DNA from: Isoetes taiwanensis
Lineage: Eukaryota; Streptophyta; Lycopodiopsida; Isoetales; Isoetaceae
Direction: 5' to 3'
DNA length: 64,000 bases
Assembly: GCA_021234155.1 (NCBI GenBank)
Contig: JAJEKV010000032.1
Location: 13,716,283 to 13,780,282, forward strand
Position 1 is the first letter of the stretch. Each line of letters starts with the position of its first letter. The translations under genes were made by a program, and so were the position numbers. The notes below the pieces were generated by a model that worked only from the letters and a program-made list of their open reading frames with translations, was not told the origin of the DNA and did not search any database. Positions 11,453 through 21,049 of the stretch are shown piece after piece.

Positions 11453-12206
11453 GCTGCATGCTCACCACTAACATGTGCATCTCTTGCATGTTGAACTCCT
11501 TGTTGGCCAGGAACTGACGACAATTCCACGCGTGTTTGCCTCTCTTGAGTTATCGATAACCTTGCAGTATCAAATCCTTTATATTATAACCGTAGAAGTA
11601 AGAGAAGACATGCACGGTGGATGCGATGTCAACCACAATATAACAGTCGAGTTCATGGAGCAAGAAAGCATTGTATGGAACTATCCACGCATTGTCTACA
11701 CTCCTTCTCCTATATTGCACATAGCCCTTTGAGTCAAGACAATTCCACGCGTGTTTGCCTCTCTTGAGTTATCGAGAACCTTGCAGTATCAAATCCTTTA
11801 TATTATAACCGTAGAGGTAAGAGAAGACATGCACGGTGGATGTGATGTCAACCATAATATGACAGTCGAGTTCATCGAGCAAGAAAGCATTGTATGGAAC
11901 TATCCACGCATCGTCTACACTTCTTCTCCTATATTGCACATAGCCCTTTGCGTCAAGGGGCCTTGTTAGATTGACTAGTTTTGGATACTTGTAGCAGTAC
12001 GGAGAACTACATGGGGAGCATCTGGTAGAATGTCTATGGACTATAAATTTTTGGACCTGTCCCCAAAGAATTGGGTCACTTGGTAGCTCCGCAGATATAA
12101 TATCATCAACACATTCTATTGGTATATCTGGTTCTGTATGTAAAACAAGATGCGCGTGAGGAAATCCTCGCTTTTGAAACTCTACTACCATGATTATATA
12201 TGACAC
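11453..12206 (-). pseudogene. Helitron Rep (HUH nuclease) domain
   Basis: The minus-strand frame from 12206 reads VVEFQKRGFPHAHLVLH. The His-Ala-His near 12158-12150 is the HUH metal-binding motif of rolling-circle Rep nucleases, and EFQKRG-PHAH is the Helitron form. Next come the CSPCSSPYCYKYPK Cys-rich block, GYVQYRRR, VPYNAFLL, and a tyrosine segment FSYLYGY, corresponding to KYLFKY where the catalytic tyrosines lie. In living elements this domain nicks and joins the Helitron ends. A TAA at about 11769 ends the frame. The sequence is then duplicated (11519-11956) and runs on in frame, apart from a second TAA, to the H4 junction. Confidence 0.85.
11519..11956. repeat. 219-bp in-frame tandem duplication in the Rep domain
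   Basis: The segments 11519-11737 and 11738-11956 are near-identical direct copies beginning GACAATTCCACGCGTG. The period of 219 bp equals 73 codons. Each copy spans the GYVQYRRR to FSYLYGYNIK region including the tyrosine motif (FSYFYGY in the downstream protein copy). Confidence 0.85.
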
Positions 12207-12508
12207 CCATTGAAAAAATTTATGTAAGAGTTATTTTAGTCGTTGTAACCTTCCATGGAAACATCGTACAACAATCATAGGACTATCAGGTGCATTTTGG
12301 CCAGGTCTAAGGACAACCCTTATTTCTGGCCAATCCGCATCGTAATGAATAAAGTTAGACGACCCTTTTCCCTAGAGAGTGCTAATGCATCAGCAACTTG
12401 TACAGAACACCATCTCTGGCAATCCAAGAACGACGAAGGCAATATAATATCATTCTGGTTGTCATTTTCTCGCTCGGCATAATCTTCATCAAATTGAGCC
12501 CTCCTATT
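12207..12508. other. decayed Helitron interior
   Basis: Lies between the helitron-like N block and the Rep frame on the minus strand. It should encode the linker of the same protein but is broken by stops, and I cannot trace a continuous frame. Confidence 0.5.
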
Positions 12509-12730
12509 TCATAAGGCAGGTGTCCTAAAGTAATTTAGGTCTACGTTCTCAACCCTTGAGTACATGTCAACTAGGTACTCCCCACACAAACGTCCTCGTC
12601 GAAGGAACATATCCTCGTGCAACAACCTTGCTCTATACCATTGAAGTTGCATGAGACCATGATCATTTCTGGGCCCCCATCCCAGTGTACCATGTGGAAA
12701 AAGCAGTGGATATTGCAGAGGTTCATACAC
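12509..12730 (-). pseudogene. Helitron N-domain fragment (YEPLQYPLLFP block)
   Basis: From 12730 the minus strand reads MYEPLQYPLLFPHGTLGW, then QLQWYRARLL, LRRGRLCGEYLVDMYSRVE and LNYFRTPAL. This is the Helitron-like N-terminal domain that precedes the HUH nuclease (family form: Y-PLQYPLLFP-GE-GW, then GGRLFQQYLVD-Y--IE--RL-W-R). It follows the 13420-12791 frame with a break at about 12735-12790. Codon structure and motif spacing look natural, so the lesions are few in this part. Confidence 0.85.
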
Positions 12731-12790
12731 GGGATCGAGAATGTTAACGAAGGTCAGCTCACCCTCACTTTGAGCCCAAAATCCTGCAAC

Positions 12791-13420
12791 CTAGAATGCA
12801 ATATAAGCCGTGTTACTAACCTCTGCAATTGCTTCCATTTCATCACTCTCAACTACACCTTCGATTGTAATGTATGCTGAAGGCATACGCATACTCTCCA
12901 TCGTCCGAATATGTCTAATGAATGGGTTCAGTTGATCAAGTATCGACCCGATTTGTTGCAATCCATTGGAATGGCACCTTCTGGAGTCCCGCTTGCGCAT
13001 AACACTGTAAATCATCATATATATACCAGTGTATGGAATTCCCCGTCTCCCTTGTTGGAGCAAGCGATGATACGTACGGCCCATGATCATTACAGATGAA
13101 GGGAAGTCCAAATTGACAAACTCTCCATCCACTCCAAGCACACTAAAGCAAAAGGGCTTATTTATCCTTCTATATACCTTATTGAAATCTGGGGCGTCGT
13201 ATAAGTTAACCAATGCAGTCGGCAAGGGAGGTAATCGTGGTAGTAACCACCTACCCTTATTACCACATAACCCATTATGTTCAACACTTAGCAATGGAAT
13301 ATGGCAATACGTGCATTGCATATTCCATGCGCACATCGTAAATGTTCGATTAATTGCTGTTCTAGTGTGCCAATGTTCATGCACACTCACCATTGAGTCG
13401 TTACCCACAGTATTTGCCAT
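12791..13420 (-). pseudogene. Helitron N-terminal zinc-binding region
   Basis: 209 open codons on the minus strand. Visible features are a Cys/His cluster (CAWNMQCTYCHIPLLSVEHN) near the start, the LPRLPPLPTALVNL stretch, a block INKPFCFSVLGV equivalent to YN--FAFTSLG in Helitrons, YHRLLQQGRRGIPYTGIYM, and LDQLNPFIRHIRTM, equivalent to LDQ-NP-VK-FR. This region lies upstream of the nuclease and is thought to bind DNA ends. The frame is intact over this length, but the start shown is only the first Met. The protein originally began further right, near 14.6 kb. Confidence 0.8.
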
Positions 13421-14338
13421 TAGAGGAAATTTGAGATCTCATTTTATCCCCATAAGAATCCTCCAATGGAATGGTTACCCTCTATTAACTGCAATTAATG
13501 CAGCACCAACAACTTCATTGCTGTTGTTTTTTCCCCATAACTTTTGATCCACTTGTCAAAATGTTGCGGCGTATGTTGCATTAGATGCGGAATGAAAAGA
13601 TCTTTCCAATGATATATGGTTATGATGTATTTCAATATGGTCATATGCGTTAACCTTAAAAAAAATATGATTTTTTGCCTATTTCTTATATATTTATATT
13701 GTAAAAGATGTATGAATGGGTTATCACTAGATAGATCTTGTGAAGACGAACCCATTGCTACAAAAAGTTTTTGAATCGGAGTTCTGGATCAAAAGTTATA
13801 ATGAAAAAATGATACTACAGAAGTTAGTTGCAGCTGCATTAATTACAGGCTGCCACATAATACTGGAATGAGATATAGTGGAGCTCTTCTCTTATTGGAC
13901 AGTTTAAAAAGCTGACATGGCATTTTAAGCATCCCTTAATGGGACAAAATGTGATCTCATTTTTCCTCTAATGTTGCATATTGACATAGCTAGAGGATGT
14001 ACTTGCAGCTTTTACATTTGCGTGGTGTTCTCTGTCTAGTAGGCGTATACGATCTCTCTCCTCAGAAGGTAGGTTCCATAATGTTCCCTCTGCATATGGA
14101 GCGCTTCCTCCCGACCTTCATCACCTAATCTTGCATGCCATCTTGCGCGCCCACAACTGTCGGTGACCCGTCAAGTAACTCACCCCCACTAGTCGATAGC
14201 AGCTGGAGCATTTTCATCTGCTACAACTCCATCTATTCCAACTATATGTGTATTTATCGTCATAGCCGGAAGGTGTCTCGATCGTTGTCTCTCTCGCTCA
14301 CGCTCTAGTTCTCGAGCACCCTCGCTTAGATTTGCATA
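13421..14338. other. decayed region between Helitron N-terminal pieces
   Basis: This lies upstream of the recognisable Helitron N-terminal block. An 86-codon minus-strand frame (13755-13495) has no family motif. The interval may be intron or insertion within the original gene. Confidence 0.4.
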
Positions 14339-14593
14339 TCATACTCTTGGCCTCTGTCGGCGCCTCTCCCTATCATCTACTACTGGTACAACACGGTGTG
14401 TATCTCCTATCGATCGAAATAGGCGCTGTCTAGCCCGTTCTCTTGCCAATGCTCGCAAGTTTGCATAACGCCCCGACCCTCTCGTGCCTATTTGACTTTC
14501 GGCTGGATTCGATGTATTACTATCCATACTCCTTGATCCACTAAATTTAACACACAAACTCAGTGCATAAGTCACCGTAGAAGAATAAATCAC
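14339..14593 (-). pseudogene. possible Helitron protein extreme N-terminus
   Basis: 84 minus-strand codons with a strongly basic, Arg-rich tail (NLRALARERARQRLFRSIGD, then DDRERRRQRPRV). Arg-rich RAR-RL repeats of this kind stand at the start of many plant Helitron Rep/helicase proteins, and the position and strand fit. No domain is present, so the assignment rests on context and composition. Confidence 0.4.
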
Positions 14594-14722
14594 ATGTTAT
14601 ATGTTTTTCCAAAGCGCGATCCATCACACAATTTGAAGAAGCATTGAGATTAATTATCTGTGTGTGTAATTGAAGGAATGACAACATTAGCACCAACTAT
14701 CATATATCCAATCATAACTCGT

Positions 14723-15270
14723 CCCACACATATAATTTATGACGAATTTAATGTAACGAGGTTATATAGGTGATATGTCTCCCAAACAATTATACGTATC
14801 TTATAATGTGTCTAGAGCGATAGCATAATTATCTAACTACGTAAGGAGACATATGCATGTAGACTTGAAGAGTGCTAGAACATCTACAACTTTCCTGTCA
14901 TCATTAGCATAGTTCATTATGCACTCACATTTCCACATCAATGGCAGGTTGATATAACCCATCCCACACATACATTTTACGATAAATTTAATATAATGAG
15001 ATTATGTAGATAGGATGTCTCCCAAACAGATATAAGCATCTTATAACGTGCCAATAGCGATAGCATAATTATGTAACTACGGAAAGAGACATGTATGTAG
15101 ACGTTCATAGTGTTAGGACATCCACAACTTTCCTCCCATCTCAGAAGCATATGTATCTTATAGCATGTCCATAGCGAGAGCATAATTATCTATATAAATA
15201 CAAAAGCAGACATCACTATGTAGTCATTGAGAGTGATGAGCCATCTATAGCTCTCCTCCCAGTATTGCAT
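14723..15270. repeat. tandem repeat, about 240-bp unit
   Basis: The word TCCCACACATA near 14723 and 14963 starts two similar units that both contain ATGTCTCCCAAACA, GCGATAGCATAATTAT and ATCYACAACTTTCCT. A partial third copy follows at about 15145-15265. The copies are clearly diverged. No coding content is seen. Confidence 0.7.
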
Positions 15271-15675
15271 CCATGATAGCTTCTTTAGCCTCGATAACTT
15301 GTAATAGTCAATGAAGACGGGTTAACTGAGCGACGAGTCTTTTAATACTGATTGAGAGCGTTGTATGATCCTAACATTTTATCCAACTCATTAGAGAGCC
15401 TATTCAATTACAATTGCATCTTCCTTGTCATTGTAACATGAGCGCGCATTCTGCAGGATGCTATATGCAAGGCAACTGTTTCGCTTTCACATATTATGTA
15501 TTTCGATGATATATCAGATCTGTTTTGTTATATGACACAGTAAACTGACTCACATAACAAAACAGATACAGATACATCACTGAGTACATAATATCAAGGT
15601 TGACACTAGATAAGAAGCACACAAAAAGCTTGTAACAGGAGCCAACCCAAACTGAACTGCAGGCACCATAACTCT

Positions 15676-15906
15676 TCAAGCTTGCATAGTGCCAGGGTGC
15701 CTGCCCGCCATGCAATTCAGCACATTGAGATGGCGCACAAGAATACCCTTCAGCAGATTTACATGCCCGCAGAAACATCGTCTCTGCCTCAAAGAGATTT
15801 TCAAATCCTCCATCTCCAGGCACTCCAAAGCATCTTGAATCCTCTGCAAGCTGTTGCACAGACTCTCCTTCACATCTCTGATTGCAGTAAGAACTTTCGT
15901 GGACAT
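15676..15906 (-). CDS. small unidentified ORF broken upstream by a MITE
   Basis: 77 codons from an ATG at 15906. The start reads MSTKVLTAIRDVKESLCNSL and is followed by RIQDALECLEMEDLKISLRQ, a helical, charge-patterned sequence that could form a coiled coil. The downstream part has Cys residues (CFCGH, LNC). The hAT-like MITE inserted at 15924, just upstream of the ATG, so any promoter or 5' exon is displaced by 544 bp. I do not recognise the family, and this could be chance. Confidence 0.25.
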   Translation of the reverse strand: MSTKVLTAIRDVKESLCNSLQRIQDALECLEMEDLKISLRQRRCFCGHVNLLKGILVRHLNVLNCMAGRHPGTMQA

Positions 15907-15923
15907 AATTACCCTATCTACTA

Positions 15924-16467
15924 CAGGGATAGGTTCTATACGTACAAAATTAAAATTCCTGACGTATAAAGTCAAAAAATACGTATTTTTTAATAAAATA
16001 CGTATTTAACGATATAAAAACCTCGCCGTGGGAAAAAAAAATTTCGCGACTGCCGAAAGCTTCCGATGGAAAGCCGCACGTGAAATTTTTCGCAGACGTC
16101 TGTGGCAAAAAGCGTCTGTGAATTTTTTTTTTTTTTTTTTTTTTTTTTGGCAGACGCAGAACCTTTCGTTTAGCGTCTGACGCTGAAAAAACTTTCAGCG
16201 ACGCTGAAACGAAGGTTTCGCGTCAGACGCCAAATTTGAATTTCAAAAAATATATATATATTTTTTGCTGCAGACGCTGATTTTCATCGCTACAGACTGT
16301 GAAAAATTTTCAGCAGTCGAATTAGAAGGTTTCGCGTACGCGAAAATCTTCCGACGCCGGAATTTTTTTTTGCCGTATTTTTTACGTTTTATACGGCAAA
16401 TTGGGGCCGTATCATACAATTCATACGTATTCCGTATAAAACGTACAGCGTATTGAACCTATCCCTG
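15924..16467. mobile_element. hAT-like non-autonomous MITE with 8-bp target duplication
   Basis: The element begins CAGGGATAGGTTCTATACG at 15924. It ends with the inverted form CGTATTGAACCTATCCCTG at 16467, a terminal inverted repeat of about 19 bases with one mismatch. It is flanked on both sides by ATCTACTA (15916-15923 and 16468-16475), an 8-bp direct repeat. An 8-bp duplication plus CAGGG-type ends is the signature of the hAT superfamily. There is no transposase; the interior is AT-rich with a T-run (about 16125-16148) and nested inverted repeats around CGTCTGACGCTGAAA. The internal TACGTAT and CGTATA words repeat near both ends. Confidence 0.9.
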
Positions 16468-16479
16468 ATCTACTACTTA

Positions 16480-16706
16480 CCTTTACAACTAATATTACAC
16501 TATATAAATATTATATTATGACAACTTCAAGCACTTTACATGGCTTATTTTCAAGACTTATTTAATTTTTTTATACCCCGCCCCCAATATTTGAATTTTG
16601 AAATTTGGTACACACCTTTATGCCACAGATCCTTCTTGTACCACTTGGAAAGGAGAAACCACTCTGGTTTCCCTGCAACTACAATTCGTCGAAAGGGAAT
16701 GACAGA
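16480..16706. other. non-coding
   Basis: AT-rich flank of the MITE. Nothing recognised. Confidence 0.4.
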
Positions 16707-17309
16707 TCAAATCGGTAATGACATACACCCCGCGGATCTGGCAACCTCATATAGAAGAAATAAGGAAAGGTTCATGAAGAAGGAAAAAAGCTCACAGGAA
16801 AAAGCTCGCTCAGGAAGAAAGGAGGTCGCCGGATAAACTAGCAAGAAAGGAGGTCGACGGATGTTTTGGACTTCAAGAGGGCTTAGAATCGACAGCATAA
16901 AGGAGAAGCCATGCATAAACTCTGGTGTCGTGAGGGCGGGAGAGGCAGTCGGAGAAGCATAAACTCTGGTGTCAGAGAAGCATAAACTCTGGTCGGATTT
17001 GAGGGCATGGCAGTCGGAGAAGCCATATTTGCGAAGAAACTTGTGCTGGGTAGGATTTTGGTCAAAGAAAAGGCCCGCAATATGTTGGAGCTCTTCAAGA
17101 GAGTTATTTTCTGGATGAGAAGGCAGATCTGAAAAAGAAGAGTTAGAAAAAGAAGAAGTTGAAAAAGAAGGGCCGGAAATGGGGTACGCCATGGCGCAGA
17201 GCTTTGTGGATATGGCAACGGATTTGGAGGATATAATGAAGCGGCCGCAGCTTGGCGAACTACTCCTGAAACTGGTGGGCACTGTAAATTTCTGAGTATT
17301 AGAGCCCAC
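16707..17309 (-). CDS. unidentified 200-codon ORF, Ser-rich
   Basis: A long open minus-strand frame for this window. An internal Met at residue 40 (MAYPISGPSFSTSSFSNSSF) starts a low-complexity Ser/Phe stretch and is followed by a more protein-like segment, SLEELQHIAGLFFDQNPTQH. The 3' half overlaps a small duplication in the DNA (CATAAACTCTGGT occurs three times near 16915-17000) and ends in hydrophobic residues. I see no known domain. It may be the first exon of a gene or an accidental frame. Confidence 0.28.
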   Translation of the reverse strand: MGSNTQKFTVPTSFRSSSPSCGRFIISSKSVAISTKLCAMAYPISGPSFSTSSFSNSSFSDLPSHPENNSLEELQHIAGLFFDQNPTQHKFLRKYGFSDCHALKSDQSLCFSDTRVYASPTASPALTTPEFMHGFSFMLSILSPLEVQNIRRPPFLLVYPATSFLPERAFSCELFSFFMNLSLFLLYEVARSAGCMSLPI

Positions 17310-17331
17310 CTGTCTGTCCTGGACTTCTTCC

Positions 17332-17440
17332 GACTTCTGCTATCCTATCTTCTGCTTGCTGCTCCCGTTTATACCGCCCAATCCACCTTCTGCTATCCTG
17401 TCTTCTGCTTGCTGCTCCCGTTTATACCGCCGATCTGCTC
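17332..17440. repeat. two-copy 53-bp tandem repeat
   Basis: The sequence TTCTGCTATCCTRTCTTCTG followed by CTTGCTGCTCCCGTTTATAC occurs twice, 53 bp apart, from about 17335 and 17388. Confidence 0.8.
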
Positions 17441-17599
17441 TCCTTCTGATATGCTGCCCGCTCTCCTTCTGTTCTCAGATCCGAGGCGCTTCTATTTCCC
17501 TCTGGTCTGTTCGCTGCTCCAAATGCGGTTTGATTTGGCGGAGGATAGGTTTGAGTATTATACCATGCATACTCTGATCCATCTCCCATCCCTCCCTTC

Positions 17600-17914
17600 T
17601 CGACTCGGTAGTCGGGAAGGATTATAATGTTTAATTCTTTTAGTTTTATTTTTATTTTGTGTAATGTTCAATGGGCACCCAATAAAAGAAATATTTGGTG
17701 CCCATTTCTTACCCCTAGCCATCCGCGAATGGGGCTTCTGCTGGAGGCTTGGGGAGCACAGAAGGGAGGAATCGTGCCCATTCTCGCCTCTGAGGCGAGA
17801 AAAACTTCTCAGCATTGTCTAAATTGTTTAATTTTTTATTATCTAATTAAATAGTTAATTAATTATATTATTTAGGCTGTCAAATTAATCTTTTTATTTT
17901 TTTGTTTTTTTTTT
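17600..17914. other. non-coding with a short inverted repeat
   Basis: GGGCACC at about 17672 and GGTGCCC at about 17698 form a short stem with an AT-rich loop. No gene is recognised. Confidence 0.4.
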
Positions 17915-18225
17915 TTAACCTGCCCCTCCCCCTCCCCTTTGCCCTTCCCCCTCCTCCCCTTCCCCAAGAGACCCCGCCCCTCCCCCTTCCCCAAGAGACC
18001 CTCCCTCCCCTTTGCCCTTCCCCTCCTCTCCTTCCCCAAGAGACCCCCCCTTTCCCTCCCCTTTGCCCTTTCCCCTTCTCCACTTGCCCTCCCCCCCCAT
18101 TTGCTCGGCCCCTCCTCTTTGCCCTTTTGCCTTCCTCGTGCTCCTTTGCCTTTCCCCTTCCTCCCTCCTGTCTCCCCTTCCTTCCTACTCTTCTTTCTCC
18201 ACCACCCCCCTTCATTTTCTCGGAT
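17915..18225. repeat. C/T-rich polypyrimidine tract with CCCCAAGAGACCC minisatellite
   Basis: About 300 bp that are almost wholly pyrimidine on the plus strand. The only regular purine interruption is the word CCCAAGAGACCC, repeated four times between about 17965 and 18050, with CCCTTTGCCCTT between. Long frames open on both strands here only because of the base bias. Confidence 0.9.
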
Positions 18226-18579
18226 TGTCGTGTGTAAATGTTATTCTTGTTTTATCACGGCAAAATCTAATAATGATTCAATGGCAACTTACTTTTTTTT
18301 TTTGTATGGGTCCCATTTTCAGTCTGAGTCCCAAATTTCGAGATTTGACCCACTTTAATTAAATGCGACTTCCCAGAGCCCTTACGACATTTTTGCTCAT
18401 TGTTCAAATGCACACCCGTACCATGAATGACCGAGGATTCACCAACAACATTGCCTACTTTGGCAATGGCCTCACTTGTCTCCTCACCCAATTTCGCCAT
18501 ATACGACAATGCAAGTGACAAACGCCAGATTAAATAGTTTCAAATACACATCGTATGCTCTGGCAATAGCCCCACTCCT

Positions 18580-18615
18580 CTTTCCTTCCTTCCTTCCTTC
18601 CTTCCTTCCTTCTTT
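18580..18615. repeat. (TTCC)n microsatellite
   Basis: About nine tandem TTCC units. Confidence 0.95.
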
Positions 18616-18782
18616 CCAACCAATTTCAGTATTTAGTATAGTGCAAAAGACAAACACCAAATTGAATAGTTTGAAAAACACATATAGCGAGCCTTATTGA
18701 CATCCCAACAGTATTTATATGGGAATCTTATAACCTTATAGTATTAAAGCAAACAAAGGTATAGTCGGTTATCCAAACTTGA

Positions 18783-19148
18783 TCAATGACTAAATAGAGA
18801 TTTAGGTGTCACTAAATATCCCCACTTCAATTCTACCATCCACCATTTCAGTCTCCACCTTGAAAATTCCTGCAGGGCCAAGAGAGCCACAATCCCCATG
18901 TACTTATCAAGATAGTAGAATATCACGCCTGATGGGTAGTTTGTCTCCATTAATTCTAGTTTATTGAGAAGAGACTTAGGGAGAAAATGCTCGACAGCTA
19001 AGGTGTCGAAAAGAACCTCCGAGGATCCTTGGATCCAACTATATTCAACGTGGTATAATTCATCCCCACGCCCTTTAATAGCTATATATAGGAATCGTTT
19101 TATATTAGATGTCCCTATGACAATGGACTCCGGCAATGGGATGCCCAT
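18783..19148 (-). CDS. unidentified 121-codon ORF
   Basis: The minus-strand frame begins MGIPLPESIVIGTSNIKRFL and continues with an amino-acid mix typical of a folded protein: DELYHVEYSWIQGSSEVLFD, then LLNKLELMETNYPSGVIFYY, and a Trp-rich end RWRLKWWMVELKW. There are no repeats or base bias to explain a chance frame. I do not recognise a family. It may be a complete small protein or a single exon. Confidence 0.35.
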   Translation of the reverse strand: MGIPLPESIVIGTSNIKRFLYIAIKGRGDELYHVEYSWIQGSSEVLFDTLAVEHFLPKSLLNKLELMETNYPSGVIFYYLDKYMGIVALLALQEFSRWRLKWWMVELKWGYLVTPKSLFSH

Positions 19149-19802
19149 CTGAAATCAGGGGATGTCGTCAATCCAAAAAGTATTGTCTATACAATAAATC
19201 GAGAAAACAAAGAACACCATAGACCAACAGTTGGCATAACAAAAGTCCACTCAATAAAACATCCGTGGTGGAACGAAAACATAGGAGTGCATTGCATGAC
19301 TTATATAAAAAAATAAAAATAAATAGGAGCAAGGGTAATGCTAGAATGGATACCTTCGGAATGGAAGGGCTGAGAAGAGTTGCTCGAATGGTGTTTGTAG
19401 CACAAAAGGCCTCCTATTTATATGTGCATGGAGTGGGCACGTTTTCAAATTAGCTATGCATGTGATGATATACCCTTGATTTTAAATCTTAGGCAAAATT
19501 TGGAATCTAAATCTTGGATATGATATAGGGCAATATAGAAGGATCTATGTTTAATAAGGAACACATGATATATAACTATTAATGCTCCAGCGGATTGCAT
19601 TATAAAAAGTTGCTTCATAAATGCGGTTAACATACCATTCAGCTGACTACAGTTTCTCTGTGCTTGGCGGGCAAGGGGCCCTGATGGCATAGCTATGACC
19701 ATTGGAAAATTCAGCCCACTAACAAATGTCTCCATTAAGATTTTGAACACTCAATGTTCTTGCTTAAGCCGAGACACTTGGAGCTGGAAACTTCAAAGAA
19801 AA
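19149..19802. other. non-coding
   Basis: AT-rich flank of the 6PGDH remnant. No motif is recognised. Confidence 0.4.
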
Positions 19803-20206
19803 TCAAATATGTCCATAAGTGTGGGCACCAAAGTAGTCAAGTTGTGCTTGCACAAGGTTTGCTGGAAGTCTGGCACGCCTGTAAGTATCAAAATAGGCCA
19901 AGCTAGCACACATACCTAGTGTGCTGAGGCTTGCATTAATAGCCAAGGTTACCACTCGCCTCCATACCCCTTGCCTATCCACCGTTTCTGAAGTAAACTC
20001 TAGATCTAGCAGCAAACTAGAAAGCCCGGGATTGCGATCATACGCCTTCTTGATCCGATCTAGAAATATTGCCCTGATAATCGCATCCTTCCTTCCAAAT
20101 CCTTGCCAATTCACCTAAGTTCGAATTCCAGTTTTGTTCAATACTTTTTTGCTCATATTAAATTCATGCCTTGAGCATAACTGCAGATATTCGAGGCATA
20201 CAGAGC
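19803..20206 (-). pseudogene. 6-phosphogluconate dehydrogenase, C-terminal fragment
   Basis: On the minus strand from 20206: ALYASNICSYAQGMNL, then an in-frame stop where the family has a charged linker, then NLGELARIWKEGC, then one extra base near 20089. The open part follows: IIRAIFLDRIKKAYDRNPGL, WRRVVTLAINA, and GMCASLAYFDTYRRARLPAN with LVQAQLDYFGAHTY. These are successive blocks of the all-helical dimerisation domain of plant 6PGDH, the oxidative pentose-phosphate enzyme that makes ribulose-5-phosphate and NADPH. The Rossmann NADP domain is absent, homology ends just after the substrate-binding GAHTY, and stops plus a frameshift are present. Like plant 6PGDH genes it shows no intron here. 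It is a dead partial copy, probably moved by a transposon or retro-copied. Confidence 0.9.
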
Positions 20207-21049
20207 CTTCATTCGTGGTTCTATGGGTTCAAGGATTTGCGATGACCCTTCATACTGGTGGATGGCGAAAGCAAGAAGACCAGCAGGATGAAGGTAGCTA
20301 GAAGACCAGCAAGATGCGAACCAGATCTCTTGGTCTTATATGGCCTCATGGCCTATTGGTCTTATCTGGCCTCATGGAGGAGCTCAAATAAGATCCTGTA
20401 ATAACTGTATAGCATTGCCATTGCATACGAAGGCTAAGCTACTTCCCCTTTATTTCTGTTTCAGAAGTTGATCAACCTTGAAGTCTTTTACAGAATAAGG
20501 TGTTGTGCATGCCTTTTATTAGTTAGCTTCTCTCTGTTTATTAGACTAATTCAACCCGTTCCATCTTGTACAGTTATGTAGTCAATGCAGCCACTTCAGC
20601 TGATGCAATCAGTTGAAGATACGAACTTCTAAATAATTTCTGCGAATATATAAAAAAGGGAAACAATCATAGTTTTTGTAGGAAGATTGGGTTATGCCAT
20701 GAGAGAGAAGTTGTACGTCAATTGATTACTGTCTTTGTGATTTTACTTGTCTTCCATGCAAGCTTTGAGTCTGTGCGATGCCCAACACTCATTGCATGTA
20801 TTCATTCTTTTTGTCTTCCTAATCGTTGAAACTAAAGCTCTGGTAATATGCCCTATAGTCCCATCGTTTGGGATAAAGCATAACATGGTATCCCTGTGCT
20901 TTTTCTCTAAGAGCAAAGGGCTACATTCTATGAATCATTGCATTTTGCATCTATGTATCTAATGCTTATATTGCAATTTGCGACAAAAAAGGTACTGATG
21001 GACTTGAATATACCAAGTTTTTTAGGATGTTGAATTCATGGAAAAAATT
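20207..21049. other. non-coding with short duplications
   Basis: Contains small direct repeats such as TTGGTCTTATMTGGCCTCATGG twice near 20330-20375. No gene is recognised; homology to 6PGDH does not extend upstream of the ALYAS block. Confidence 0.4.

Noticed and set aside
17880-18360. Long proline/leucine- and glycine-rich ORFs on both strands
   Set aside because: They are translations of the polypyrimidine tract and would exist in any C/T-biased sequence.
18580-18615. Possible CRISPR-like or regulatory array
   Set aside because: It is a simple TTCC microsatellite. None of the tandem repeats in the window has the repeat-spacer pattern of a CRISPR array, and the DNA is eukaryotic.
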